Part shown: positions 51,609 through 60,494 of the stretch, piece by piece
Numbering within the stretch: the stretch's first letter is position 1
How the letters are laid out: each line of letters starts with the position of its first letter
NCBI GenBank assembly: GCA_913777465.1
Contig: CAJYRQ010000036.1
Span: 1 to 64,000 of the forward strand
From: an uncultured Chryseobacterium sp.
GTDB lineage: Bacteria > Bacteroidota > Bacteroidia > Flavobacteriales > Weeksellaceae
Length of the DNA stretch: 64,000 nucleotides
Direction of reading: 5' to 3'
Program-made: the position numbers and the translations under genes
Notes under the pieces: model-generated
What the model was told of the DNA's origin: nothing
The model's database searches: none
Seen by the model: the letters and a program-made list of their open reading frames with translations, nothing else

Positions 51609-51661
51609 GTTACTGCAATTTTATTTAATTATTCCTGTCAGGATTTTTCTTTACTAATCGG

Positions 51662-52795
51662 CTACAGCCTCTGGCGCAGCACCGGAACTACAGAATCTTT
51701 CCACTGGTAGAAATCTCCTGCTAAAATATGCTCTCTTGCCGTTCTTACCAAATCCAGGTAAAAGGCCAGGTTATGAATCGACGCAATCTGCTTGGCCAGG
51801 TATTCTTTGGATACGAACAGATGCCTCAGATAAGCTTTTGAATATTCCCGGTCTACGAAACTCGTTCCAAATTCGTCCAGCGGCGAAAAATCCTGCTTCC
51901 ACTTTTCATTCTTCATGTTCATCACCCCTTTCCAGGTGAAAAGCATCGCATTTCTCGCATTACGCGTCGGCATGACGCAATCCATCATATCGATTCCAAG
52001 CCCGATGGATTCAAGGATATTCCATGGGGTTCCTACGCCCATCAGGTATCTTGGTTTTTCTTTAGGTAAAATATCCGTTACCTCATCGGTAATGCGGTAC
52101 ATTTCCTCTTCAGGTTCTCCGACGGAAAGCCCGCCGATTGCATTTCCTTCGGCACCGGCTTCAGCAATCACTTCCGCAGAAATTTTTCTCAGATCCGAAA
52201 AGGTAGATCCCTGAACGATCGGGAAAAGCCTCTGCTTATGCCCATACAATTCAGGATTGTTTTCCGTCCATTCAATGCATCTCTTCAGCCAGCGGTGCGT
52301 AAGCTCCATAGAAGATTTGGCCTGGTTGTATTCGCACGGATATGCTACACATTCGTCGAAAGCCATAAAAATGTCAGCTCCGATCTGCCGCTGGATCTCC
52401 ATCGATTTTTCCGGGGAAAACATATGATAACTGCCGTCGATATGGGATTTGAATCTCGCTCCTTCTTCAGACATCTTTCTGCTGCTGGCCAGGGAAAATA
52501 CCTGGAAGCCTCCCGAATCCGTAAGAATAGGGAGATCCCATTTCATGAACTGGTGCAGCCCTCCTGCGGCCTGCATGGTTTCCATTCCGGGACGGAGGTA
52601 TAAGTGGTAGGTATTACCCAGAATAATCTGGGCCTTTATGTCTTCTTTTAATTCTCTCTGATGAACGGTTTTTACACTCGCTACGGTTCCCACCGGCATG
52701 AAGATCGGCGTCTGGATCGTACCATGATCTGTCGTAAGCTCGCCGGCTCTTGCCTTTCCCTCAGAGGTTTTTTCTATAGTAAAAAACTTTTGCAT
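51662..52795 (-). CDS. tgt: queuine tRNA-ribosyltransferase
   Basis: The 377-residue enzyme swaps guanine 34 of certain tRNAs for a queuine precursor. The catalytic Asp is in LTDSGGFQVFSL near residue 92, the second Asp lies in GIDMMDCVMPTRNARN, and the substrate loop GGLSVGE is near residue 220. The end of the protein looks shorter around the zinc site than in E. coli: the usual Cys-x-Cys-x2-Cys set is replaced by KAYLRHLFVSKEYLAKQIAS, with only part of the motif. This reduced zinc site should be checked. Confidence 0.94.
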   Translation of the reverse strand: MQKFFTIEKTSEGKARAGELTTDHGTIQTPIFMPVGTVASVKTVHQRELKEDIKAQIILGNTYHLYLRPGMETMQAAGGLHQFMKWDLPILTDSGGFQVFSLASSRKMSEEGARFKSHIDGSYHMFSPEKSMEIQRQIGADIFMAFDECVAYPCEYNQAKSSMELTHRWLKRCIEWTENNPELYGHKQRLFPIVQGSTFSDLRKISAEVIAEAGAEGNAIGGLSVGEPEEEMYRITDEVTDILPKEKPRYLMGVGTPWNILESIGLGIDMMDCVMPTRNARNAMLFTWKGVMNMKNEKWKQDFSPLDEFGTSFVDREYSKAYLRHLFVSKEYLAKQIASIHNLAFYLDLVRTAREHILAGDFYQWKDSVVPVLRQRL

Positions 52796-52803
52796 CTTTC
52801 CTT

Positions 52804-53181
52804 TTATCTTGATAAAACGGGCGGCGGCTGAAGCTCTCCCGGTTTATTGCTTTTATCCTTTACATACTGATCCGCCTTCGGATCCCTTTCCAATAATATC
52901 TGCTGTGCATCTTCCGCGATTCCCTGCATTTTTTCCTTTACCACGTAATATTTGAAGCTTGCGATGAAATCTTCGGACTTTATGTTGTGCTGTTTCAAAA
53001 CATACCTTGTTCCGGCTTCCAGGTTGGAATTCGGATAGATGAATGTAGCCTGGTCATTGATGGCCAGATCCGCCAGCACTTCCGCCATCTGGTCTTTGGA
53101 GAGCAGATTTTCAGGCTTATCAATATAGTCTCCGCAGGACAACAGGCCCATCAGGACGAAAATGAAGAACAGTTTTTTCAT
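52804..53181 (-). CDS. DUF4296 lipoprotein
   Basis: From ATG 53181 the product is 125 residues with a lipoprotein signal (FVLMGLLSC, Cys at about residue 16). A helical domain follows (LSKDQMAEVLADLAINDQAT, then YVLKQHNIKSEDFIASFKYY) typical of DUF4296, a Bacteroidota family without known function. The open frame extends to 53205, but that start would add eight residues ahead of the signal. It overlaps the glycosyltransferase stop by four bases and lies 8 bases before tgt, so it is in that operon. Confidence 0.87.
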   Translation of the reverse strand: MKKLFFIFVLMGLLSCGDYIDKPENLLSKDQMAEVLADLAINDQATFIYPNSNLEAGTRYVLKQHNIKSEDFIASFKYYVVKEKMQGIAEDAQQILLERDPKADQYVKDKSNKPGELQPPPVLSR

Positions 53182-53894
53182 AATCTGTTGATCATGGATT
53201 TCCATTTTAAATTTAGCACGCCGAAAACGGCTTCATGAATAATTCCGCCGTTCATTTTGCTTTCCCCCAGGATCCTGTTGGTGAAAATAATCGGCACTTC
53301 CACGATTTTGAATCCTTTTCTGAAGGCTCTGAATTTCATTTCAATCTGAAATCCGTATCCTTTTAAACGCACATTGTCCAGCCCGATCTCTTCAAGCACT
53401 TTTCTTGAAAAACAGACGAAGCCAGCCGTTGTATCATGAATCGGAAGCCCCAGCACAAACCGTACATACTTTGAAGCAAAATAAGACAGCAGCACCCTTC
53501 CCATCGGCCAGTTTACTACGTTTACCCCTTTGGAATACCGGGAACCGATGGCCATATCCGCATTCAGGCAGGCCTCGAAAAGTTTTGGCAGATCGTTCGG
53601 GTTGTGGGAAAAATCGGCATCCATCTCAAAAATATAATCGTATTTGTTTTCGATGGCCCACCTGAAGCCATGAATATACGCTTTTCCCAAGCCGTCCTTT
53701 ACTTTCCTTACAGATAAGTGGAGATGATGCGGAAATGCCTTCTGCAGCTCCTTTACCAGTTCCGCTGTTCCATCAGGAGACGAGTCATCCACTACCAGAA
53801 TATGAAAGTCATCTTCCAATGCAAAAACTGCGGAAATAATATCTTCAATATTTTCCTTTTCGTTGTAAGTCGGAATTATGACCAGTTTTTTCAT
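53178..53894 (-). CDS. polyprenol monophosphomannose synthase-like glycosyltransferase
   Basis: From ATG 53894 this 238-residue GT2 enzyme begins MKKLVIIPTYNEKENIEDII. The metal-binding DDSSPDGTAE and the catalytic EMDADFSHNP are present. It resembles dolichol/polyprenol phosphate mannose synthases, which move a sugar from a nucleotide to a lipid carrier on the cytosolic side of the membrane. It lacks the C-terminal membrane helices of some relatives. The open frame extends to 53939, but a -7 element at 53904-53911 supports the shorter start. It leads the operon with DUF4296, tgt and the permease. Confidence 0.9.
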   Translation of the reverse strand: MKKLVIIPTYNEKENIEDIISAVFALEDDFHILVVDDSSPDGTAELVKELQKAFPHHLHLSVRKVKDGLGKAYIHGFRWAIENKYDYIFEMDADFSHNPNDLPKLFEACLNADMAIGSRYSKGVNVVNWPMGRVLLSYFASKYVRFVLGLPIHDTTAGFVCFSRKVLEEIGLDNVRLKGYGFQIEMKFRAFRKGFKIVEVPIIFTNRILGESKMNGGIIHEAVFGVLNLKWKSMINRL

Positions 53895-53903
53895 TTCAGT
53901 TTG

Positions 53904-53911
53904 CAAAGATA
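53904..53911 (-). promoter_or_regulatory. -7 promoter element of the glycosyltransferase-DUF4296-tgt operon
   Basis: On the minus strand TAtcTTTG (53911-53904) is nine bases before ATG 53894. It fixes the start downstream of the longest frame. Confidence 0.62.
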
Positions 53912-53948
53912 GTTTATTTAACCTTTTTATTTTATACAAAATAATCTA

Positions 53949-53956
53949 TAATTTTG
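53949..53956 (+). promoter_or_regulatory. -7 promoter element of DUF4271-hemD
   Basis: TAatTTTG lies 13 bases before the TTG start at 53970. It is divergent to the promoter at 53904-53911, about 40 bases away. Confidence 0.55.
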
Positions 53957-53969
53957 CAAAAAAATTACG

Positions 53970-54638
53970 TTGCCGCTATCACAAAACTTTATAAATCATA
54001 CAAGAATACCTGAGAACAACGATTGGGTAATCTTTATATTGCTGGGCTGTATCTTTTTATATATTTTTATGATGAATATCGTGGAAAGGGAAGCCAACCT
54101 GAAAGACTTTCTGCTTCAGAAATATTTTGATGCCAGCAACAACCTGCCGAGCTGGGCCATCACGTCCTGCGTTATCGTTCTTACCTTATCGGTCCTGATC
54201 TCGCAGTACGTGCCTACAGTCCCGAAGTTTGTGGCAGACCTTCAGATTCTGGGATACCGGCTGAATAAATTCGGGTTCAGCCTGATTGCCGTTATCCTTT
54301 TTTACCTGGTGAGGACCAGCCTGGGCTTTTTGTTTTTCCAGAGCATCGGTGATGGAAAAAAGTGGACGGTATTTTATTTTACCGCTACCAAATTCTATTT
54401 TATCCTGTCTTTTCTGCTGATTATCCTGTGTGTGATGCACTATTATTTCCCGATCGACAGGAAGGAAATGTTTTTATATTATCTGTTCTTTTTTTCCTTT
54501 GTCTTCATTTTCAAAGTTTTTTTCTATTTATTTCACAAGAACAAGATATTACCCGGAAAATGGTATTATAAATTTTTGTATATTTGCACCCTCCAAATTG
54601 CACCTCTTTTGTTGCTTTGGAAGCTATTATTTTTTTAA
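53970..54638 (+). CDS. DUF4271 family membrane protein
   Basis: This 222-residue protein has about six hydrophobic helices and the DUF4271 pattern, including a YxLVRTSLGFLFFQSIGDGK loop. Its role is unknown. The start must be TTG at 53970; no ATG occurs before residue 34, and the promoter element lies just upstream. It ends four bases before hemD, the normal order in flavobacteria, so the two are an operon. Confidence 0.87.
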   Translation: MPLSQNFINHTRIPENNDWVIFILLGCIFLYIFMMNIVEREANLKDFLLQKYFDASNNLPSWAITSCVIVLTLSVLISQYVPTVPKFVADLQILGYRLNKFGFSLIAVILFYLVRTSLGFLFFQSIGDGKKWTVFYFTATKFYFILSFLLIILCVMHYYFPIDRKEMFLYYLFFFSFVFIFKVFFYLFHKNKILPGKWYYKFLYICTLQIAPLLLLWKLLFF

Positions 54639-54641
54639 TAA

Positions 54642-55391
54642 ATGTCAATGATGAGAATAAAGTCTATATTGGTTTCTCAACCAGCGCCAAGTGAGTCGTC
54701 TCCGTACCTGGAAATTGCAAAGAAGGAAAAGATAAAGATTGATTTCCGACCTTTCATCCACGTCGAAGGAGTTGACAATAAAGAACTGAGAACACAGAAG
54801 ATCGATCTTACGCAATATACCGGAATTATTTTCACGAGTAAAAATGCGATAGACCATTACTTCAGATTAGCGGAAGAGCTGCGCTTTTCGGTTCCCGATA
54901 CGATGCGTTACATCTGTCAGTCCGAAGCGATTGCCAACTACCTTCAGAAGCACATCGTATACAGAAAAAGGAAGATCAGCTTCGGGGAGAAGAATTTTGC
55001 CGACCTGCTGCCTCTTTTCAAGAAGTTCCCGACCGAGAAATATCTGCTTCCCTCATCAGATGTTCTGAGCCCGGACATTACCAAGACCATGGAAGCTTCC
55101 AATGTCGACTGGAAAAGAGCCATCATGTACAGAACGGTCTGCAGCGATCTTACCGACATCAATGTGAAGGATTACGATATGCTTATTTTCTTCAGCCCGC
55201 AGGGAATCAAATCTTTGCAGCAGAACTTCCCGGGCTTTAAGCAGGAAGATACGAAAATAGGTGTTTTCGGATCCACGACTTCAGCGGCTGCGGAAGAAGC
55301 AGGCCTGAAAGTAGATTTAATGGCACCCACAAGAGAAACCCCGTCCATGACCATGGCCCTGGAAAAATATATTAAAGCGCTTCACAAATAA
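54642..55391 (+). CDS. hemD: uroporphyrinogen-III synthase
   Basis: The 249-residue protein has the two Rossmann-like lobes of HemD, joined by short linkers, with IIFTSKNAIDHYF in the first lobe and LIFFSPQGIKSLQQNF in the second, followed by GVFGSTTSAAAEEAGL. HemD closes the tetrapyrrole ring in haem and sirohaem synthesis. HemD sequences are weakly conserved, so the call rests on pattern and on its position after DUF4271. ATG at 54642 or 54651 could both serve. Confidence 0.87.
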   Translation: MSMMRIKSILVSQPAPSESSPYLEIAKKEKIKIDFRPFIHVEGVDNKELRTQKIDLTQYTGIIFTSKNAIDHYFRLAEELRFSVPDTMRYICQSEAIANYLQKHIVYRKRKISFGEKNFADLLPLFKKFPTEKYLLPSSDVLSPDITKTMEASNVDWKRAIMYRTVCSDLTDINVKDYDMLIFFSPQGIKSLQQNFPGFKQEDTKIGVFGSTTSAAAEEAGLKVDLMAPTRETPSMTMALEKYIKALHK

Positions 55392-55415
55392 GTTTTAATA
55401 TAAAAAATATAAAGC

Positions 55416-55451
55416 AACCGTCTTTTCATACAGGAAAGATGGTTTTTTTTT
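55416..55451 (+). terminator. rho-independent terminator
   Basis: AACCGTCTTT (55416-55425) pairs with AAAGATGGTT (55435-55444), then eight T follow. It ends hemD. Confidence 0.85.
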
Positions 55452-55454
55452 AAC

Positions 55455-55462
55455 TAAATTTG
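55455..55462 (+). promoter_or_regulatory. -7 promoter element (TAaaTTTG)
   Basis: This exact match lies 18 bases before the prolyl oligopeptidase ATG at 55481, close behind the hemD terminator. Confidence 0.55.
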
Positions 55463-55480
55463 AACAACAATTAATATTGA

Positions 55481-57526
55481 ATGGAAGCTCCAAAGGCAAA
55501 AAAAATAGAAAAAATCCTCGAAACACACGGTGACCAAAGAACGGACAGCTATTTCTGGCTCAATGAAAGGGAAAACCCGGAAGTCATTAAATACCTTGAA
55601 GAAGAAAACGCTTACGCCGACTTCGTGATGAAAGACACGGAGCCGCTGCAGGAAGAACTTTTTGAAGAAATGAAGGCCCGGTATAAAAAAGATGACGAGT
55701 CTTTACCTTATTTTTTCAACGGCTATTGGTACATCGTACGTTATGAAGACGGAAAAGAATACCCTATTTTCTGCAGAAAGCACCAGACCCTGGAAAATGA
55801 AGAGGAAATTATCCTGGACGTGAATGTCCTGGCGGAAGGCGAAAGCTACTTTGAAGTAGGAAGCGTTGCCGTTTCTCCGAATAATGAACTGGCCTCTTTT
55901 TCATCGGATAAAGTAAGCCGCAGGATTTACAGCATCAATTTCAAAAATCTGAAAACAGGAGAAATCCTTCCGGACCAAATTGAAAATACCACCGGAAAAG
56001 CAGTCTGGGGAAATGATAACGAACATGTTTTCTACATCCGGAAAGACGAAAGCCTGAGGGCTTTCCAGGTCTATCGCCACAAGCTGGGAACCGATGCTTC
56101 CAAGGATGCACTGATCTTCCATGAGGAAGATGAAACTTTCGACGTGAATGTTTTCAAAACGAAATCCCTGGAATATATTTTCATCGCCAGCTCCAGCACG
56201 ATTTCGGATGAGCACCGGTTTATCCCTTCCGACAATGTTTTTGCGGACTGGACAATTATTCAGCCGAGGATCGATGACCTGGAATATTCCGTAGAACATT
56301 ACGAAGACGAGTTTTACATCATCACCAATGCGGATGATGCTTTTAACTTTAAAATCGTAAAGACCAAAATCGACAACTGCAGCATGGAAAATTGGGTGGA
56401 TGTGATCCCGCACCGTCCCGAAGTCCTGCTGGAAGGTTTTGAGATCTTTAAAAATTACCTGGTCCTTGAAGAGAGGGAGCAGGGTCTTTTACAGATTAAA
56501 ATCATCGATGAAAAGACTGGCGAATCGCATTACCTGCCGTTCTCCGATCCTACTTACACGGCTTACATCGGGGTGAACCTTGAATTCGATACGGAAATCC
56601 TGCGCTATGGTTATACATCTTTAACGCAGCCGGGTTCGACATACGAATATAACATGAAGGAAAAGACCACCGTTCTTCTGAAGCAGCAGGAAGTACTGGG
56701 CGGAAAATTTTTCGCGGAAAATTATATCTCCGAAAGAATCTGGGCGGATTCCAGAGACGGGGAAGCAAGAATTCCAATTTCCCTGGTCTATCATAAAGAC
56801 ACGAAAAAGTCTGCAGACACTCCACTGCTGCTATACGGATACGGAAGCTATGGCCATACCGTGGATGCCAGTTTCTCGAATGTGAGGTTATCGATCCTGG
56901 ACAGAGGTTTTATTTATGCCATTGCCCATATCCGTGGCGGGGAATACCTTGGCAGGGAATGGTATGAAGACGGAAAAATGCTGTTTAAGAAAAATACGTT
57001 CTTCGATTTTATCGACGCCGGAAAGTTTTTAATTAAAGAGAATTATACTTCCTCAAGACATCTGTATGCCATGGGCGGAAGCGCCGGAGGCCTGTTGGTA
57101 GGAGCCGTAATGAATTACGAACCTGCCTTGTTCAACGGGATAGTGGCACAGGTCCCTTTTGTGGATGTCGTAACCACCATGCTTGATGATACCATTCCAT
57201 TAACTACCGGGGAATACGACGAATGGGGAAATCCGAATGATGAAGAATACTACCACTACATGAAGGAATATTCGCCCTACGATAATGTAGAAGCCAAAGA
57301 TTATCCGCACCTCCTGATTACTACCGGGCTGCATGATTCCCAGGTTCAGTACTGGGAGCCGGCCAAATGGACAGCCAAACTGAGGGAACTGAAGACAGAC
57401 AACAACCTTTTGGTATTTAAAACCGATATGAGTGCAGGCCACGGCGGGGCAAGCGGAAGGTTTGAATCTTTAAAGGAAGATGCGCTGGAATATGCATTTT
57501 TACTGAAACTGGAAAATAAAAATTAA
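55481..57526 (+). CDS. ptrB: S9 family peptidase (oligopeptidase B type)
   Basis: The 681-residue cytosolic serine peptidase has an N-terminal beta propeller and a C-terminal alpha/beta hydrolase domain. The catalytic triad is visible: Ser534 in MGGSAGGLL, Asp619 in TGLHDSQVQYWEP and His654 in AGHGGASGR. Oligopeptidase B cuts short peptides after Arg or Lys, and GxWY-type motifs near the N-terminus fit that group. No signal peptide is present. A small gene follows after three bases. Confidence 0.92.
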   Translation: MEAPKAKKIEKILETHGDQRTDSYFWLNERENPEVIKYLEEENAYADFVMKDTEPLQEELFEEMKARYKKDDESLPYFFNGYWYIVRYEDGKEYPIFCRKHQTLENEEEIILDVNVLAEGESYFEVGSVAVSPNNELASFSSDKVSRRIYSINFKNLKTGEILPDQIENTTGKAVWGNDNEHVFYIRKDESLRAFQVYRHKLGTDASKDALIFHEEDETFDVNVFKTKSLEYIFIASSSTISDEHRFIPSDNVFADWTIIQPRIDDLEYSVEHYEDEFYIITNADDAFNFKIVKTKIDNCSMENWVDVIPHRPEVLLEGFEIFKNYLVLEEREQGLLQIKIIDEKTGESHYLPFSDPTYTAYIGVNLEFDTEILRYGYTSLTQPGSTYEYNMKEKTTVLLKQQEVLGGKFFAENYISERIWADSRDGEARIPISLVYHKDTKKSADTPLLLYGYGSYGHTVDASFSNVRLSILDRGFIYAIAHIRGGEYLGREWYEDGKMLFKKNTFFDFIDAGKFLIKENYTSSRHLYAMGGSAGGLLVGAVMNYEPALFNGIVAQVPFVDVVTTMLDDTIPLTTGEYDEWGNPNDEEYYHYMKEYSPYDNVEAKDYPHLLITTGLHDSQVQYWEPAKWTAKLRELKTDNNLLVFKTDMSAGHGGASGRFESLKEDALEYAFLLKLENKN

Positions 57527-57529
57527 GAT

Positions 57530-57697
57530 ATGACACTCCTGATTATTTTTATCGGCATTGCTGCAGTGTATTATCTTTTCCAAAAGAGCAGGATCAACAT
57601 GATTGAGAAGCAAGAATACCTGCGGGTAAAGAAGGATGAAAAATTCGGGCAGCTTCTGGATCTGGCCAGGAAACAGGATGCGGCAGCGTACCCATAA
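57530..57697 (+). CDS. 55-residue single-helix membrane protein
   Basis: A short frame begins with ATG 57530, three bases after the peptidase stop, and encodes 55 residues. Residues 2-17 are hydrophobic (TLLIIFIGIAAVYYLF), then a basic/acidic amphipathic part follows (KSRINMIEKQEYLRVKKDEK, FGQLLDLARKQDAAAYP). The reading frame, near-zero spacing and the next gene 26 bases later suggest a real gene in an operon. I do not recognise a family. Confidence 0.6.
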   Translation: MTLLIIFIGIAAVYYLFQKSRINMIEKQEYLRVKKDEKFGQLLDLARKQDAAAYP

Positions 57698-57723
57698 CAA
57701 TCAGGAGAATTGATTTATACATT

Positions 57724-58068
57724 ATGAATAACGAAGCAGAATACTGGCAGCAGGTAGAACAATTTTTCATTGAAAATTTTGATACCGAGAAAAACGCACC
57801 GATTGAAACCTATCTTTTCCTGATAGGCCTTCAGGAACTCGGCAGCGGCCAGCAGAAATATACAAAGGACGATAAGGTAAACCTCCTCCACATTGCCGTA
57901 TGCCGGTTACTGGAACCTTTCGGGTATTACAGATTTTCGCATTACGACGATGACGGATATCCGCATTTTGACCAGCTGGAAGAACTTCCGGAGCTGAAGC
58001 CTAATGAGCAGCAGCTTTTAATGAAGAAGGCGATCATTCAGTATTTCCAGGATGAAGAGTTAATTTGA
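57724..58068 (+). CDS. conserved hypothetical protein
   Basis: This 114-residue soluble protein is acidic and rich in aromatic residues. Segments such as IETYLFLIGLQELGSGQQKYTK and HIAVCRLLEPFGYYRF suggest a small helical domain. It has no signal peptide. I know similar proteins only as unannotated flavobacterial genes. It follows the small membrane gene by 26 bases and ends at a bidirectional terminator. Confidence 0.75.
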   Translation: MNNEAEYWQQVEQFFIENFDTEKNAPIETYLFLIGLQELGSGQQKYTKDDKVNLLHIAVCRLLEPFGYYRFSHYDDDGYPHFDQLEELPELKPNEQQLLMKKAIIQYFQDEELI

Positions 58069-58116
58069 AAATGGCTTAATAAGATAATTTGAAAATTAAT
58101 TTTCAGGATGTTAACT

Positions 58117-58149
58117 AAAAAGGAAAGTAGTTTTCTACTTTCCTTTTTT
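58117..58149. terminator. bidirectional terminator
   Basis: AAAAGGAAAGTAG pairs with CTACTTTCCTTTT across a 4-base loop, with T runs on both strands. It serves the plus gene ending at 58068 and the minus SRPBCC gene ending at 58162. Confidence 0.88.
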
Positions 58150-58161
58150 ATCTTCAAATTA

Positions 58162-58659
58162 TTACCTTTTCAAATCACTGAGAATTTCTTCCAATTGATA
58201 AAGTCCGGTTTTAAATCCTCCCTCGAAACCCATTTCCAATAGTTTCTTCATAGATTCTTCGCTCGAAAAATGGATATTGACGGTAATCTTTGTTCCTTCC
58301 TCCACACCTGTAAAACCGAAAAGCCATTTCACTTCCGGAAAATCAGGATTTGTTTTTCCGTTCTCATCACAGAAAGAATCGGTGCCGTCGAAGCTCCGGT
58401 GTTCGGTAATTTCCATATATTTTACTTTAGCATAATGCCGGTCTCCAGCCGGTCCGGCCATCGCGTACAGCCAAATACCGCCTTCCTTAAAATCCTGGGT
58501 CTTCGTCTCGCATTTCCAGGGCTTTGGCGCCCACCACTGGTCCAGCAATTCGGATTTTGTAAAATAATCCCAGACTTTTGATACGTCGGCATCATAGATT
58601 TTCATGACATAGATGCTGTTGGCATCAAGATCTTTATTAAAAATAATGTTGGATTCCAT
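58162..58659 (-). CDS. SRPBCC (AHSA1-like) domain protein
   Basis: This 165-residue protein has the START-like fold of the AHSA1 group: an early ADVSKVWDYFTKSELLDQWW motif, then WAPKPWKCETKTQDFKEGG and a C-terminal long helix with GFEGGFKTGLYQLEEIL. Such proteins bind hydrophobic ligands or, in Aha1, act on Hsp90; the role here is unknown. It is cytosolic and stands alone. Confidence 0.88.
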   Translation of the reverse strand: MESNIIFNKDLDANSIYVMKIYDADVSKVWDYFTKSELLDQWWAPKPWKCETKTQDFKEGGIWLYAMAGPAGDRHYAKVKYMEITEHRSFDGTDSFCDENGKTNPDFPEVKWLFGFTGVEEGTKITVNIHFSSEESMKKLLEMGFEGGFKTGLYQLEEILSDLKR

Positions 58660-58865
58660 AAGAGATATTTTGTTTTATATAAAGCTACATTTTATTTTCA
58701 GTACCGTAATTTTAATGTACCACACTTTCAAAAATTCCTAAATAAATGTTAAAAAACATAGTTTTAAGAAAAATTACACAATTTAACGGCTCATTTTTTG
58801 TTTATCAAATCATAAAATAATAATTTTAACATTCATTATTTTAAGAAACTATTAAAAAACAATAA

Positions 58866-60413
58866 ATGAATAATAAATTCATTCCAATAATTTCGGTGTT
58901 TATGACGATCTCACTGATTGTCTTCGTCACGCTCCAGTTTTATTGGCTGAAAAATTATTACGGCGCCCTGGAGCAGGATTTTTCCTCAAAAGTCTATTCC
59001 GCCTTGGAAGGAACAACAAAAAGTATCGGTGAAATCGAACTTGACAAATATTTAAATGTAGAAAACAAAGATTTCAGAAACAATATTCTGGCCAACAGCG
59101 ATCAGCCGACTTTAACGACCATTCAGCAGGTAGAGGATTCCGGCAAGCAGCGGCAGATTATTTACCTGAAAAACATCATAGAAAAAAGCCAGCTTCCGAT
59201 TTCTCAGAAAGGAGATTCCATCAAGCTTACCAAACTATACACAGACGAAGCAGCCTACAAAATAAAACGCGACACCACCGACCGGGGGATCCTCACGGCA
59301 GACCTCAATCAGGATATTGAAAACGGGGACTACTCGATGAAGGAATATGCCAAAATCGTTGGAAATAACCTTCCGATTTCCAAAAGGGTAAATCCTAAAG
59401 TCCTGGATTCCGTGATTACCAAAGAACTCAGGATTCGCGGAATTTCCGCTAAATTCGGATACGGCATCATTGATAAGAACAACAACCTGACGAAAGTGGT
59501 GAGCAGGGATTATAAAGACCGGAAAGACAATAACACCTACAGCTATCCGCTGTTTACCGACCAAAAGGAAAGAACTTTATACAGCTTAGCCCTCGTTTTT
59601 CCGAAAAAGGACTACTCTCTGGCGATGAACAACTGGCCGATGCTGCTGGGAACCTTTCTTTCTCTATTGACAATCCTCGGAATTTACATTATTTCCATTA
59701 ATTATATGATGAAACAGAAGAAGCTGGCGGAAGTGAAAACGGATTTCATCAACAATATGTCCCACGAGTTTAAGACACCGCTGGCTACAATTTCCGTGGC
59801 AACCGATTCCCTGGCCAACGATAAGATTGCGACCAATCCGGATAAGGTAAAATACTATTCGGAACTGATCAAGCAGGAAAACCTGAGAATGAAAAAACAG
59901 GTGGAAAATGTTCTGAACATGTCGAAACTGGAAAGAAATGAAGTGAAACTGTTCCTGAGAGAAACGAATGTACGGGAGCTGATCCGAAGGACAACGGAAT
60001 CTTTTAACCTGATCGTCCAGCAGAGAAACGGAAAGCTGATCCAGGAATTCAATGCGACCCATTATACTTTTAAAATAGATGAATTCCATATTTCCAATAT
60101 GCTGGTGAACCTTTTGGATAATGCCAATAAATATTCCCCGGAAGCACCGGAAATTACGATCCGTACCAAAAACGAAGGCCACTTTTATGTGATTGAAGTT
60201 TCGGATAAAGGGATGGGAATGGAAACCCAGAACAAGACCAAAATTTTTGAGAAGTTCTTCCGGGAAGAGACCGGAAATATCCATAATGTAAAAGGACAGG
60301 GACTGGGACTTTCCTATGTAAAAAAGATTGTAGAACTTCATAAAGGACAGATTATCGTAGATTCCCACAAAGGAAAAGGAAGTACATTTACGATCAAGCT
60401 GCCGATGAGCTGA
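58866..60413 (+). CDS. sensor histidine kinase
   Basis: The 515-residue kinase has one membrane helix near residues 7-28, a large periplasmic sensor domain of about 230 residues, a second helix near 262-282, and then the kinase core. The phospho-accepting His is in NNMSHEFKTPLATIS, and the ATP-binding domain has DNANKYSPEAPEI, SDKGMGME and KGQGLGLSYVKK. The sensor domain resembles no named ligand-binding fold that I recognise. The response regulator follows after 81 bases, and the metal-related genes lie right behind it. Confidence 0.94.
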   Translation: MNNKFIPIISVFMTISLIVFVTLQFYWLKNYYGALEQDFSSKVYSALEGTTKSIGEIELDKYLNVENKDFRNNILANSDQPTLTTIQQVEDSGKQRQIIYLKNIIEKSQLPISQKGDSIKLTKLYTDEAAYKIKRDTTDRGILTADLNQDIENGDYSMKEYAKIVGNNLPISKRVNPKVLDSVITKELRIRGISAKFGYGIIDKNNNLTKVVSRDYKDRKDNNTYSYPLFTDQKERTLYSLALVFPKKDYSLAMNNWPMLLGTFLSLLTILGIYIISINYMMKQKKLAEVKTDFINNMSHEFKTPLATISVATDSLANDKIATNPDKVKYYSELIKQENLRMKKQVENVLNMSKLERNEVKLFLRETNVRELIRRTTESFNLIVQQRNGKLIQEFNATHYTFKIDEFHISNMLVNLLDNANKYSPEAPEITIRTKNEGHFYVIEVSDKGMGMETQNKTKIFEKFFREETGNIHNVKGQGLGLSYVKKIVELHKGQIIVDSHKGKGSTFTIKLPMS

Positions 60414-60494
60414 TAAAATAATTAAACCAAAACAAAATACAGAAGAAGAGAGTGACGGGTTCATTCTGATTATTAACATTAATCATTTAAAATT

